Source: Streptomyces cyaneus (GTDB lineage Bacteria > Actinomycetota > Actinomycetes > Streptomycetales > Streptomycetaceae). Taken from it: DNA of 64,000 nucleotides. Positions 26,421 through 34,587 of the stretch are shown here, piece after piece. Below the pieces are notes generated by a model that searched no databases, was not told where the DNA came from, and saw only the letters and a program-made list of their open reading frames with translations. Both the position numbers and the translations under genes were made by a program. Each line of letters begins with the position of its first letter. Position 1 is the first letter of the stretch. The stretch is taken from NCBI RefSeq assembly GCF_004028635.1, contig NZ_RQJW01000003.1, positions 1,178,001-1,242,000 on the forward strand, written 5' to 3'.

Positions 26421-27570
26421 GCTGGCGACCCAGGTAGGACTCGGCAGCGTCTTCACCTTGTGGTTCGCCCTCATCTGGCGGGCCCGGCCCGCTCTGCGTC
26501 AGCCGCACCAACGAGGCCTGTGGCTCACGGTCCTGGCCGCGACCATCGCCATCACCCTCTTTCAGCCCGTGATCGTCGAATGGCTCACGAACGCCGGACT
26601 GGAACTCCGCACGGTTGCTCTGGCCCGCAATGTGATCGGCGTCCTCAGCGCTGGGCTGGTCCTTCTCTTCATGGTCGACTCCACACGTACTCGCCACCTG
26701 CGTCTCTGCGTGATGGTGGGGCTGCCGGCCTCCATGGGCTCGCTGCTCATCCTGGGCCTGCTGCGGGTCGATCAGTCGGGCGAGGGAACCGCGTCCGTTC
26801 AGGGGCCGGCCGATGCGGCCTCCGCCTACTGGTTGATCCTGATCGTCGCCCATCTGGTCGGTGACGCCGTCGCCCTTGTGGTCTGCTGGTTGTACAGCCT
26901 GCGTACCGGAGATCGCGATCTCGTCTGGTCGCTGCGGCTGTTCGCGATGGGGAGCGTCCTCGCGGTCGTGTTCTGGTGCGGCTATCTCTGGCACCTGTAC
27001 GGCGGCAGCCCCGGCATGCTCCCCTACCTGTCACTGATCATGGGCGTCCACGGCTTCATCCGGGCGGCATCACTGCTGGTCCCTACCGCGACCGCCCTCG
27101 TTCGGTCGTGGACTGCTCTGCGGACCACCTGGCTCTTGTGGCCGCTGTGGCGCGATCTCGTGAAGGCGGTGCCCCAAGTGGCGCTCGCCAGGCCACAGCG
27201 GACCAGGCTCCAGGAGGTGCTGCGACCGCGTTCCCCGCTGGCACTGCAGGCGCACAGGCAGACCATCGAGACGTATGACGCGTTCCTGGATCTGCAGCGA
27301 TACGTCCAGCCCGGCGCCTACGAGGAGGCGCACCGGCACGCCCGGCGGGCCGGGGTGCGAGCCGATCGTCTCGCCGCAGCCGCAGTCGCCGGTGTGCTGG
27401 GGCAGGCCCGGCGCGCCAAGCTCGTCGGTGCATCGCCGTCCGCCCCCTGTCCCCTGCCGGGTGTGGTTCACGGCAGCCCGGCGACCTTACTGGGGATCGC
27501 CCGGATGTGGCCGTCCATGGCCGACGCACTCCCCTGCCACGACCGGCTCTCTCCGGCCCAGCAGCCCTGA
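26407..27570 (+). CDS. MAB_1171c-family membrane protein (DUF6545-type C terminus)
   Basis: A 387-residue protein with seven hydrophobic helices in the first 230 residues (about 9-27, 37-57, 72-92, 98-118, 139-162, 177-197, 206-227). A cytoplasmic tail follows that contains the family's WLLWPLWRDLVKAVPQVAL stretch and a helical region RQTIETYDAFLDLQRYV. Proteins of this type are annotated as putative transporters but have no established function. They are found beside XRE and ImmA-like genes in actinobacteria, as here. The ATG at 26407 lies within the metallopeptidase gene, with GGGAGTGA upstream. It may be a sensor or the effector of the triad. Confidence 0.78.
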   Translation: MSTSELATQVGLGSVFTLWFALIWRARPALRQPHQRGLWLTVLAATIAITLFQPVIVEWLTNAGLELRTVALARNVIGVLSAGLVLLFMVDSTRTRHLRLCVMVGLPASMGSLLILGLLRVDQSGEGTASVQGPADAASAYWLILIVAHLVGDAVALVVCWLYSLRTGDRDLVWSLRLFAMGSVLAVVFWCGYLWHLYGGSPGMLPYLSLIMGVHGFIRAASLLVPTATALVRSWTALRTTWLLWPLWRDLVKAVPQVALARPQRTRLQEVLRPRSPLALQAHRQTIETYDAFLDLQRYVQPGAYEEAHRHARRAGVRADRLAAAAVAGVLGQARRAKLVGASPSAPCPLPGVVHGSPATLLGIARMWPSMADALPCHDRLSPAQQP

Positions 27571-27637
27571 CGCCAGACTGGTCAACAGGCATATCAGGCC
27601 GGAGAGTTGCAGGCGCAGCGGTGTTCACCGAGGAGTG

Positions 27638-28459
27638 TCAGGAGACCTCGTCACGGCGTGGCGCCACATGGAAGTCGAACGCGAGCGTCCCGGGATCAAT
27701 GGCCGTCGCCCCGCCATCGACGGTGAGCACGGCACCATTGACATACGACGCTGCCGGGGACAGCAGCCAGCCGATCGCCTCCGCGATCTCCCGCGGCTCA
27801 CCCGGCCGGCCCAGGGGCAGGAGCCTGGTCACCTCCTCATAGGCGTTCGCCACGCCGTCTCCCTGGAGGTCCGCTTCCGCGGCGAAGCGCGCCATGCGCC
27901 GGTCGGCCATCTCGCTCTTCACCCAGCTCGGGCACACGATGTTGGCCCGCACTCCCTGACGCCCGTAATCGACGGCGACGGAACGGCAGAGCTGGAGCAA
28001 GGCTGCCTTGGACGTGGCGTACGGGACGTTGCTCGTGCCGTTGCGCAGCGCGGACACCGAAGCGACGGCGACGACCGCCCCGCTCGCCTCCAGCAGGTGC
28101 GGGATCGCTGCGCGCAGGAGCAGCAGCGGGCCGGTGACGTTGGTACGCATCACCTCGTCCCAGTCCTCCAGCGACAAGTCGCCTACGGTTCCACCGCGCC
28201 CGATACCCGCATTCAGCACAAGCCCGTCGAGTCGTCCATACGCGGCCAGGGCTGCTCGGACGAGACCGTCGGCGGCGTCGGGGTCCCCCACATCGGACGG
28301 ATACGCGAGTGCCCCGGTCTCCCGTTCGAGACGCCGCAATGGTTCGCTCCGCCGGCCGGAGGCAACCACGTGGTGCCCTTCCTCGCGCAGCAGGCGTACG
28401 ACGGCCTCCCCAATGCCCGTACCTCCACCGGTCACGATGACAACTCGCTTGTCCGTCAC
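27638..28459 (-). CDS. Short-chain dehydrogenase/reductase
   Basis: A 273-residue classical SDR. NAD(P)-binding TGGGTGIG at 10-17, NAG motif (LVLNAGIGRGG), catalytic Ser in VASVSALRNG, YATSK (YxxxK) and the C-terminal LLSPAASYVNGAVLTVDGG. The GTG at 28459 has AAGGAG 11 bases upstream. The residue R after SG (ASGRRSEPLRRL) suggests NADP preference. The substrate is unknown. It is convergent with the XRE-ImmA-membrane protein operon and lies downstream of an APH-type kinase on the same strand, 103 bp away. Confidence 0.92.
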   Translation of the reverse strand: MTDKRVVIVTGGGTGIGEAVVRLLREEGHHVVASGRRSEPLRRLERETGALAYPSDVGDPDAADGLVRAALAAYGRLDGLVLNAGIGRGGTVGDLSLEDWDEVMRTNVTGPLLLLRAAIPHLLEASGAVVAVASVSALRNGTSNVPYATSKAALLQLCRSVAVDYGRQGVRANIVCPSWVKSEMADRRMARFAAEADLQGDGVANAYEEVTRLLPLGRPGEPREIAEAIGWLLSPAASYVNGAVLTVDGGATAIDPGTLAFDFHVAPRRDEVS

Positions 28460-28562
28460 TACTGTTCTGGCTCCTTCGGGATCACAAGGTGGATCCGAGC
28501 CTAGAACCCATTGATCCATTGCTGACGACTTTGAGACAAGGCACGACCTCGAGGGTTCGCGA

Positions 28563-29414
28563 TCAGCCGTGGGAATCCAGGCCGTTGCGCTTGAGTGCCG
28601 CTCGGATCTGGCTGAGCCACTCTCTGCCCAGTCGGCGCCCGTTGGGGAGTTGGTCGCCTCGATCCCAGCGCCACGTTGTGATCATCGCCAGCACGAGGAT
28701 CCGGCAGTCGCGCAGCAAGTCCTGATCGACACCCGGATAGTGCTCGCTGACTTCTTCGGGCGCATGGGCGAGGTCGAATTCGACGGGCCCACGGCAACAT
28801 GTCTCAAGGTCGATGAACAGCAGCCCGTTCCTCGTGGTGAGCACGTTGCCCGGGTGCGGCTCGCCGTGCAGCAGCTGCTCGGCGCCGCCGCGCTCGGCGA
28901 TCACTCGCCTCAGCCTTCGCAACGTGTCGCCGAGCAGCTCCCGGTCCGCGTCGGCCAGCGCCGGAGTACGGTCGCGGTTCGCCAGGAGTTGTTGAGCCTG
29001 CTCGACTCGATCCGTGAAGTGCGGCGTCGGGACATCGAGCCCTCGCATGCCGGCATGCAGCCGCCCGAGCGCATGGGCGTAGTCGGCTGGTGAGACCTCT
29101 TGCGGTGTCACAGGGTCGTAGTATGTCCATAGCGTGACCACGAAGCCGTCACGCTCATGGACGCCCGGCTCCACCCGAGGCTGGAGAGCGGCCACCGGGC
29201 ACCCGGATTCGGCGAGCCGCTGAGCAAGGTCGACTTCGAACTGTGCGACCTGATGTGCCACAGGTGCCACCCGGGCCAGGACGTCGCAAGGCAGCAGACG
29301 CAAAGTGAGCTTGTTCGAGTCATGGAGAACGACCGCGTCGTCGACTGTCAGGCCAAGGGATGAGGCCGTCGCCATGGCCGCGGCCACCGCACGTGGGAGC
29401 TCCGACACCTGCAT
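28563..29414 (-). CDS. APH-family (aminoglycoside phosphotransferase-like) kinase
   Basis: About 283 residues of the APH/choline kinase fold. The catalytic loop is HGEPHPGNVL, with the catalytic residue of the usual HxDxxxxN pattern here read as Glu (HGEPHPGN), followed by the metal-binding FIDLETCCRGPVEFDLA. The N-terminal lobe has VVLHDSNKLTLRLLP and VAQFEVDLAQRLAESGCPV. Substrate cannot be read: it could be an antibiotic, a sugar or a small alcohol. The ATG at 29414 was chosen because homology-like sequence begins there and GGGGGAGGGG lies about 10 bases upstream. The same frame stays open upstream to 29813. Confidence 0.82.
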   Translation of the reverse strand: MQVSELPRAVAAAMATASSLGLTVDDAVVLHDSNKLTLRLLPCDVLARVAPVAHQVAQFEVDLAQRLAESGCPVAALQPRVEPGVHERDGFVVTLWTYYDPVTPQEVSPADYAHALGRLHAGMRGLDVPTPHFTDRVEQAQQLLANRDRTPALADADRELLGDTLRRLRRVIAERGGAEQLLHGEPHPGNVLTTRNGLLFIDLETCCRGPVEFDLAHAPEEVSEHYPGVDQDLLRDCRILVLAMITTWRWDRGDQLPNGRRLGREWLSQIRAALKRNGLDSHG

Positions 29415-29813
29415 CGTCGCCTGGCCCCTCCCCCTCGATCGCCGCCACAACCCTTCCAGCGGTGCAAACCTGCGCACCGTACCAAGACCTTCGGGTAGGT
29501 CCTCGTGGTACTGGGCCAGGCGGTCCCGCAGCTCCTCATTCGGCTCGGACGACGGCAGTTGCCGCCACTCCTGCCACCGGTCCGGGAACGAGAACCGCTC
29601 CAGGTACGCCGCCGTGCGCGCCACGTCCGGCGGGTCGAGCGCCACCTGGCCGGGGCCGCCGCCGGGGTCCCGTATGTGTCGGCCACCGAAAACGGGGAGT
29701 TCTCCGTCGCCACCCGGCGCCGACCGGGGCCAGTAAAGGTCGTTCAGCTGGAAGAAGCCGGTCTCCAGCCATACTGCCGCCCGGAGGATTCCAGCCCTTG
29801 AAAGTAGATCCAC
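29415..29813 (-). pseudogene. Open-frame remnant upstream of and in frame with the APH-like kinase
   Basis: The kinase frame continues 133 codons upstream without a stop. Codons for roughly residues 16-105 of this extension look Streptomyces-like and the peptide reads as protein (WLETGFFQLNDLYWP, FGGRHIRD, PPDVARTAAYLERFSFPDRW). Codon use decays at both ends (CTA, TCA, GTA at the left; AGG, TTT, GGT at the right) and the GTG at 29813 has no ribosome site. I do not recognise the family. Best read as the tail of a decayed or truncated gene abutting the kinase. A genuine N-terminal domain of the kinase is the alternative. Confidence 0.4.
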
Positions 29814-29885
29814 ATACTCACGCCCGGCAAGCTACCCGACACCGGGTGGGCCCGGGGTTCGTGCTCCCCCGGGCCCGCGCACCGC

Positions 29886-32873
29886 TTACTTCAGGTAGGG
29901 ACCGTCGGTCCCGATCTTGCCGGGGCCGTTCAGCACGTACACCCTCAGGTTGCCCTTGCCCGGCGCTGTCACGGAGAGCGTGCCGTTGGAGACGGACTTC
30001 ACGTCGCCGGTGACGGCGTCCCGGTAGGTGCCGTTCGGGATGCCGGTGTAGGTCGCGCCGTCGGTGACCGTGACGAGCGCGAAGCTGTCGGTGTCGCCGC
30101 TGGTGTAGCGGCGCTTGAACGCCATCGAGCCGCTGATGCCGCCGGTCGAGTACTGGCCCATCTGGAGGGCAGGGACGGAACGGCGGATCTGGTTCAGGCG
30201 CTGGAGGTGCTTCGCGAGCGGCTGCGCCAGGGTGGTGGCGACCTCGCCGGTTGCCGAGTCCGCGGTGCCGAACGCCGAGGCCGTGACGGTGCCTTGAAGG
30301 TGGTCGCCGTAGTACGCGCGGCCCGTGGACGCCAGGGGGCAGGTCGGCCCGCAGTCGATCTGCTTGCCCTTCTGGAACTCGATCTCCGAGCCGTAGTACA
30401 GGGTCGGGATGCCGCGGAACGTCCACATCAGCGCCATGTTCTCGGCCCAGGCGTCGGTACCGCCGGTGTAGCGGGTGCTCGACTTGTTGGGGCCGTAGTC
30501 GTGGCTGTCGACGTAGACGACGTTGTACGTGGCGTCGTTGACGCTGTCGTCGGAGTCCTTGCCGTTGCTGAAGGCGTTCTGCGCCTCGCTGAAGTTCATG
30601 TGCATGCGCATGTCGATGACGTTCATGCCGGAGAACTGGCTGCGATCCGGGGTGTGGTAGCTGTTGCCGTTCAGGAAGGCGTTGGTCGATGTCGGCTGGT
30701 TGCCGGTGCCTAGGTTGTTCTCGTAGTTGAACTGCTCGATGGCCGCCGTCTCGTCGTCGGCGCTGTATTCCTTGCGTTCCTTCCAGGTGAAGAACTGCGC
30801 GGAGTGGTTCACGGATCCGCGGTTCCACTTGTCGTTGACGAAGGCGCCGACCTCGCCGAAGACGAAGAAGTTCTGGGCCGCCGTGGTGCCGAACTTCTGG
30901 GTCACGCGGTCGTGGATCGCGGGCAGGAAGCGGCGGTTCCAGGTCACCCGCGGAATGTGTACGGCGGTGTCGATACGGAAGCCGTCCACGCCCATGTCGA
31001 TGTACTTGTTGTAGGCGCCGATCAGATAGTTCTGCACGGGCGTCGACTCGGTGTTGAAGTCGGCGAGGTCCTCGTGCAGCCAGCAGGAGCGGGAGTCCTC
31101 GCCCTCCCAGTTGCCGATCCAGCACTGGTGGTAGTACGCCTTCGGGAACATGCCCGAAGTGGGGCTCGGCCACTGGCAGTTGTAGAGCGTGTAGCCCTCG
31201 GCGCTCTTGCCGCCGGTCGGCTTGCCCCAGTTGACGCAGGTGTTGCCGGTGGGTTCGGTGGTGGACCACAGGTCGCCGTTGTAGTACGACTTCCCGGACT
31301 TGGGCTCGACGGTCAGGCCGTCGTACTCGAAGCCCTCGTTCTTCTCGTCGTAGTACCAGCTCCACTGGGAGTCGCGAACGCCGTACACGGTGGGCGTGTA
31401 CAGGCCCTTGGCGCCCCAGCGGGAGCTGTGGTTGTAGACGACGTCCTGGTAGATCTTCATGCCCTTGGCGTGGGCAGCGTTGATGAGGTCCTGGTAGGTG
31501 GCGCCGGCCGACTCCAGGCGCGGGTCGACCTTGTAGAAGTCGTAGCCGTGGTAGCCGTGGTAGTCGTAGTCCGAGCGGTTGAGGACGACCGGGGTGATCC
31601 AGACCGCGGAGAAGCCGAGCGCTTTGATGTAGTCGAGCTTGTCGACCAGGCCCTTGAAGTCACCCCGGAACATGGGGTCGTTGTTCGCCGCGTTGCCGGA
31701 CTTGGTGTGCTGGCTGCCGCCGCGGTTGTTGGAGCTGTCACCGTCGTGGAAACGGGCGGTGAGAACGAAGTAGATGGGGTCCTTGCGGGGGTCGGTGCCG
31801 AGCGGGGTGCCGGCGGCCGGGGCGGGGGCCTTCTCACTGGTCGTCGCGGTCGCCTCGGCGGAGGCGGGTGAGGTGTTCCCGGCGGCGTCGACGGCCTTCA
31901 CGGTGTAGGTGTAGGCCGTTTTCTCCTCAAGTCCCGTGTCGGAGTGGACGGTTGAGCCTACGTCCGTGACGACGGTGCCCTTGGTTCCGCCGGTGCGTGT
32001 GACCTGGTACTTGGTCACGCCCTTGTTGTCGTTGGCGGCGTCCCAGCTCACCACGATCGACGTGTTGGTGGCGCTCGCGGTGACCTTGGCCGGGGCGGTG
32101 GGCGCCTCGGTGTCGGGCTCCTCGGCGCCGCAGGGGTTGGTGGCGCCGGTGGTGACCGTCTTGTCCTTCACGGTCGTGGTGCCGGTCGGGATCGTGTAGT
32201 CGGCGCTGTTGTTGTTGTCCCAGACGCCGTTGCCGTTGTTGAACGCGGCCTTCAGCGAGGTGGCGGTGCCGATGTCGAGGGTCTTCTTCCACCAGCCGGT
32301 GCAGGCGGACTCCATGCCGACGCCGGGCACGGTCGTCCACGATCCGCCGGTGAGCGCGTAGTGGATGTTGGCGGTGGTCCAGCCGGAAGTCGCGGTCGAG
32401 TAGTAGACGGTGGCCTGGTTGCCGGTGCCCGTGCCGGTGTCGGCGCACGGGTCGCTGTGGGCGATCACACCGTCCTTGACCGTGATGGTGCCGGTGCCCA
32501 GCGCGTAGTTGTTCCCGCCGTTGTTGTCCCAGGTGCCGCTGCCGTTGTTGAAGGTGGCCTGCAGCCCGGCGGCCGAGCCGAGGTCGACGGTCTTCTTCAC
32601 CCAGTCCGTGCAGGCGCTCTCCATCCGCACGCCGGGGACGGTCGTCCAGGCCCCGCCGTCCGGTGCGTAGTGCAGATACGTCGACGACCAGTTCTTGGTC
32701 TTCGTGTAGAAGAAGACCGTCGCCGTGTTGGCCGTGTCGGCCGTATCGGCCACCGGCTGAAGTGGCGGCGCCGGCTCTACGACCGGTGTTGTGGACAGCA
32801 GCCCGAGCAGCCCGGTCGCCACCACGAACGCCACGAGGGGGCTTCGTGGGCGGCGCGGAGGTGCAGATCTCAT
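29886..32873 (-). CDS. Secreted GH13 alpha-amylase/pullulanase-type enzyme with two starch-binding CBMs
   Basis: A 995-residue extracellular enzyme. Signal peptide about 1-45 (RRPRSPLVAFVVATGLLGLL). Two similar CBM25-like starch-binding modules at about 50-135 and 150-235, each with the ATVFFYT/ATVYYST start, TTVPGV and GTWDNN/GVWDNN motifs. A fibronectin type III domain at about 255-345. A GH13 catalytic domain from about 365: DVVYNHSS, nucleophile Asp in GFRIDTAVH (about 629), acid/base Glu in FVFGEVGA (about 673), and SHD (about 789). A C-terminal beta domain ends in GPYLK. It hydrolyses alpha-1,4-linked glucans outside the cell. The ATG at 32873 has GGAG five bases upstream; a GTG two codons earlier overlaps that site. 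Confidence 0.93.
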   Translation of the reverse strand: MRSAPPRRPRSPLVAFVVATGLLGLLSTTPVVEPAPPLQPVADTADTANTATVFFYTKTKNWSSTYLHYAPDGGAWTTVPGVRMESACTDWVKKTVDLGSAAGLQATFNNGSGTWDNNGGNNYALGTGTITVKDGVIAHSDPCADTGTGTGNQATVYYSTATSGWTTANIHYALTGGSWTTVPGVGMESACTGWWKKTLDIGTATSLKAAFNNGNGVWDNNNSADYTIPTGTTTVKDKTVTTGATNPCGAEEPDTEAPTAPAKVTASATNTSIVVSWDAANDNKGVTKYQVTRTGGTKGTVVTDVGSTVHSDTGLEEKTAYTYTVKAVDAAGNTSPASAEATATTSEKAPAPAAGTPLGTDPRKDPIYFVLTARFHDGDSSNNRGGSQHTKSGNAANNDPMFRGDFKGLVDKLDYIKALGFSAVWITPVVLNRSDYDYHGYHGYDFYKVDPRLESAGATYQDLINAAHAKGMKIYQDVVYNHSSRWGAKGLYTPTVYGVRDSQWSWYYDEKNEGFEYDGLTVEPKSGKSYYNGDLWSTTEPTGNTCVNWGKPTGGKSAEGYTLYNCQWPSPTSGMFPKAYYHQCWIGNWEGEDSRSCWLHEDLADFNTESTPVQNYLIGAYNKYIDMGVDGFRIDTAVHIPRVTWNRRFLPAIHDRVTQKFGTTAAQNFFVFGEVGAFVNDKWNRGSVNHSAQFFTWKERKEYSADDETAAIEQFNYENNLGTGNQPTSTNAFLNGNSYHTPDRSQFSGMNVIDMRMHMNFSEAQNAFSNGKDSDDSVNDATYNVVYVDSHDYGPNKSSTRYTGGTDAWAENMALMWTFRGIPTLYYGSEIEFQKGKQIDCGPTCPLASTGRAYYGDHLQGTVTASAFGTADSATGEVATTLAQPLAKHLQRLNQIRRSVPALQMGQYSTGGISGSMAFKRRYTSGDTDSFALVTVTDGATYTGIPNGTYRDAVTGDVKSVSNGTLSVTAPGKGNLRVYVLNGPGKIGTDGPYLK

Positions 32874-32916
32874 GGCCACTCCAATACGGGGCGGATCCCG
32901 GGCGGTTCACGCGTCC

Positions 32917-32955
32917 CTGCAAAACCAACCGGAAAGTTCCTGAAAGGGCTTGCAG
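32917..32955 (-). promoter_or_regulatory. Putative MalR/Reg1-type operator of the amylase gene
   Basis: CTGCAA (32917-32922) and TTGCAG (32950-32955) form the ends of an inverted repeat 44-82 bp upstream of the amylase start, with GGAAAGTTCC between them. Streptomyces amylase promoters carry CTTGCAG-type repeats bound by the LacI-family maltose regulator (MalR/Reg1). Assignment is by resemblance; no regulator gene is in the window. Confidence 0.5.
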
Positions 32956-33100
32956 CGCGGAAGCTACAGGGACATGACAGCCACGTAAAGGGTTCTGCAC
33001 AGGGGATCAGCAAGGGCGAAGTCACGCCCTTTGCCAGGTGAAGGTGAATCATCTCGGGCTGCCCGGCCTGCCCGGCCTCCCGCTTACCGAAGGGGGCCTT

Positions 33101-33613
33101 TCACCGAAGGGCCTTCTCCAGCAGCGTGAAGGACTTGGGCGCCCCGCCCGGCTGCGGCTTGCCCTCCTTGTGGCCCACGACGCGGTAACCGGCGTCGCGG
33201 TAATAGGCGTTGAGCTGTTCGTTACCGGCCAAGCAGTCCAAGCGCACGCACGTACGTCCCGCCGCGGCCACCCGGCGTTCCGCGGCCCTCAGCAGCTGCA
33301 GCCCCCTCCCGGGCGCGGCGGTGCGACGGTCGACCATGAGCCTGTGCACGTATCCGGCCACGGGCGGCTGCGGGCCCCAAGCGGCCTCGTCCTCCCACCA
33401 CAACTCCCAGGCGCCGGCGATGCGCCCGCCGACCTCCGCGAGCCAGACCTCACCATGCTCCATGACCTGGCGGAAATGACCCTCGGTCAACTCCCCCGGC
33501 CGCCACTGCCCGGTGATACCCCGGGCCAGCATCCAGCGGGCCGCGTCGTCACGGAGGCGGACGAGGGACGCCAGATCGGCTTCAGCGGCCGGTCGGACGC
33601 GTAGATCATTCAC
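33101..33613 (-). CDS. GNAT-family N-acetyltransferase
   Basis: A 170-residue acetyltransferase. VRPAAEADLASLVRLRDDAARWM opens the fold; the GEVWLAEVGGRIAGAWELWW strand pair follows; the acetyl-CoA loop is read in the degenerate form RTAAPGRGLQLLRAAERRV; and the C-terminal VRLDCLAGNEQLNAYYRDAGYRVVG is typical. The GTG at 33613 is used because GAGG lies 8 bases before it and the family sequence starts there. Substrate unknown. Transcribed towards the amylase promoter region, which lies 227 bp downstream of its stop. Confidence 0.9.
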   Translation of the reverse strand: MNDLRVRPAAEADLASLVRLRDDAARWMLARGITGQWRPGELTEGHFRQVMEHGEVWLAEVGGRIAGAWELWWEDEAAWGPQPPVAGYVHRLMVDRRTAAPGRGLQLLRAAERRVAAAGRTCVRLDCLAGNEQLNAYYRDAGYRVVGHKEGKPQPGGAPKSFTLLEKALR

Positions 33614-33851
33614 CTGGCGATCCTCGCACATCCGTCCCGTCGCGGTCCGTGTCATCGGGCGGCACTCCGCCGAGCCAACGGCTGGTCGATCGGCGGCCCC
33701 GGACGCGGATGAACCGCCTTTCCCTGGTGGCAAGTTCGGCCCACGGCGGCTCGAACTCCGGGTAGTCCAGCGGTCGGCCGGCCGCCCGGCCGCCGAGCCC
33801 GCGACGCCCATGCCGGCCAGCGACGCCCATGCCGGCCGGCCATGCCGTCAT
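33606..33851 (-). CDS. Small hypothetical protein overlapping the acetyltransferase start
   Basis: An open frame of up to 81 codons whose stop overlaps the acetyltransferase start by 8 bp, the arrangement of a coupled upstream gene. The last 50 residues have good Streptomyces codon bias and plausible protein sequence (DYPEFEPPWAELATRERRFIRVRG). The first 27 residues are low-complexity, so the true start may be further in. No family recognised. It could also be the tail of a decayed gene. Confidence 0.35.
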   Translation of the reverse strand: MTAWPAGMGVAGRHGRRGLGGRAAGRPLDYPEFEPPWAELATRERRFIRVRGRRSTSRWLGGVPPDDTDRDGTDVRGSPGE

Positions 33852-33956
33852 ATGTGTGGCGGACCGGGGCCATAGTCGAACGCGCGATCGATCGCCACCC
33901 GGAATCCCCCCGGTATCCCGCGCATGGGCCGTGACCCCCGTGGCACCCGGTCATTC

Positions 33957-34529
33957 ATGAGCACGATCAGAACACCCGGCACACAGCGGGAACGAGCCGT
34001 CACCGCCGTCTTCACCTGGCAGGTACGGCCCGGCCGGGAGGACCAGTTCGAGGAGTGGACGCACGGCGTCACACGGACCGCCTCGAAGTTCCCGGGCAGC
34101 GAGGGTGTCGTCTGGGTACGGCCCGAGGAAGGGCACCTGTTCCATGCCATCGCGCATTTCAGCGACCCGGAGCGACTGAAGGCATGGCTGGCCTCCCCCG
34201 AGCGAGCGGAATGGCACCGGCGGATCGCCGACATCGCGACCGAGGTCAGTAGCGAGCGGCAGTCCACGTCCGGCATGGAGACCTGGTTCAGCCTGCCGGG
34301 CACGACCGTGCACTCCCCACCCCGCTGGAAAATGGCTCTGACCACTCTCCTGGCCGCCTACCCCCTCGTGCTCCTGCTGCAATGGCTGGTCGTGCCCGCG
34401 ACCGCAGACTGGCCTCTGCCGCTGCGCGCCGCAGTCTTCCCGGCCGTACTCCTGCCGTCCCTGACCTACCTGATCATGCCGTCGCTCAGCCGACTGCTCA
34501 GATTGTGGCTGTATCGTCCGCCGACCTGA
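33957..34529 (+). CDS. ABM-domain protein with C-terminal membrane anchor
   Basis: A 190-residue protein. Residues about 15-105 form an antibiotic-biosynthesis-monooxygenase (dimeric alpha+beta barrel) domain: AVTAVFTWQVRPGREDQFEEWTHGV, FPGSEGVVWVRP, FHAIAHFSDPERLKAWLASPER. The C terminus has two hydrophobic helices (MALTTLLAAYPLVLLLQWLVV and AAVFPAVLLPSLTYLIM). This domain plus two-helix layout is known as a family of unclear function; some ABM proteins oxidise polyketide quinones or degrade haem. No clear ribosome site precedes either ATG (33924 or 33957); 33957 is chosen since the family sequence starts soon after. Confidence 0.8.
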   Translation: MSTIRTPGTQRERAVTAVFTWQVRPGREDQFEEWTHGVTRTASKFPGSEGVVWVRPEEGHLFHAIAHFSDPERLKAWLASPERAEWHRRIADIATEVSSERQSTSGMETWFSLPGTTVHSPPRWKMALTTLLAAYPLVLLLQWLVVPATADWPLPLRAAVFPAVLLPSLTYLIMPSLSRLLRLWLYRPPT

Positions 34530-34587
34530 CACGACAACCGTGGGTCATGGGGAGGTTCCTGGTCGAGGCCCTCTCACACCGCACCCC

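Noticed and set aside
25314..27570. Integrative element or prophage carrying an ImmR/ImmA switch
   Set aside because: No integrase, excisionase, att-like repeat, tRNA or phage structural gene was seen near it, and G+C content does not obviously shift.
29818..31365. A 515-codon minus-strand frame inside the amylase gene
   Set aside because: Same-strand frame-shifted shadow of the GH13 catalytic region, rich in Arg and His; the GH13 motifs lie in the other frame.
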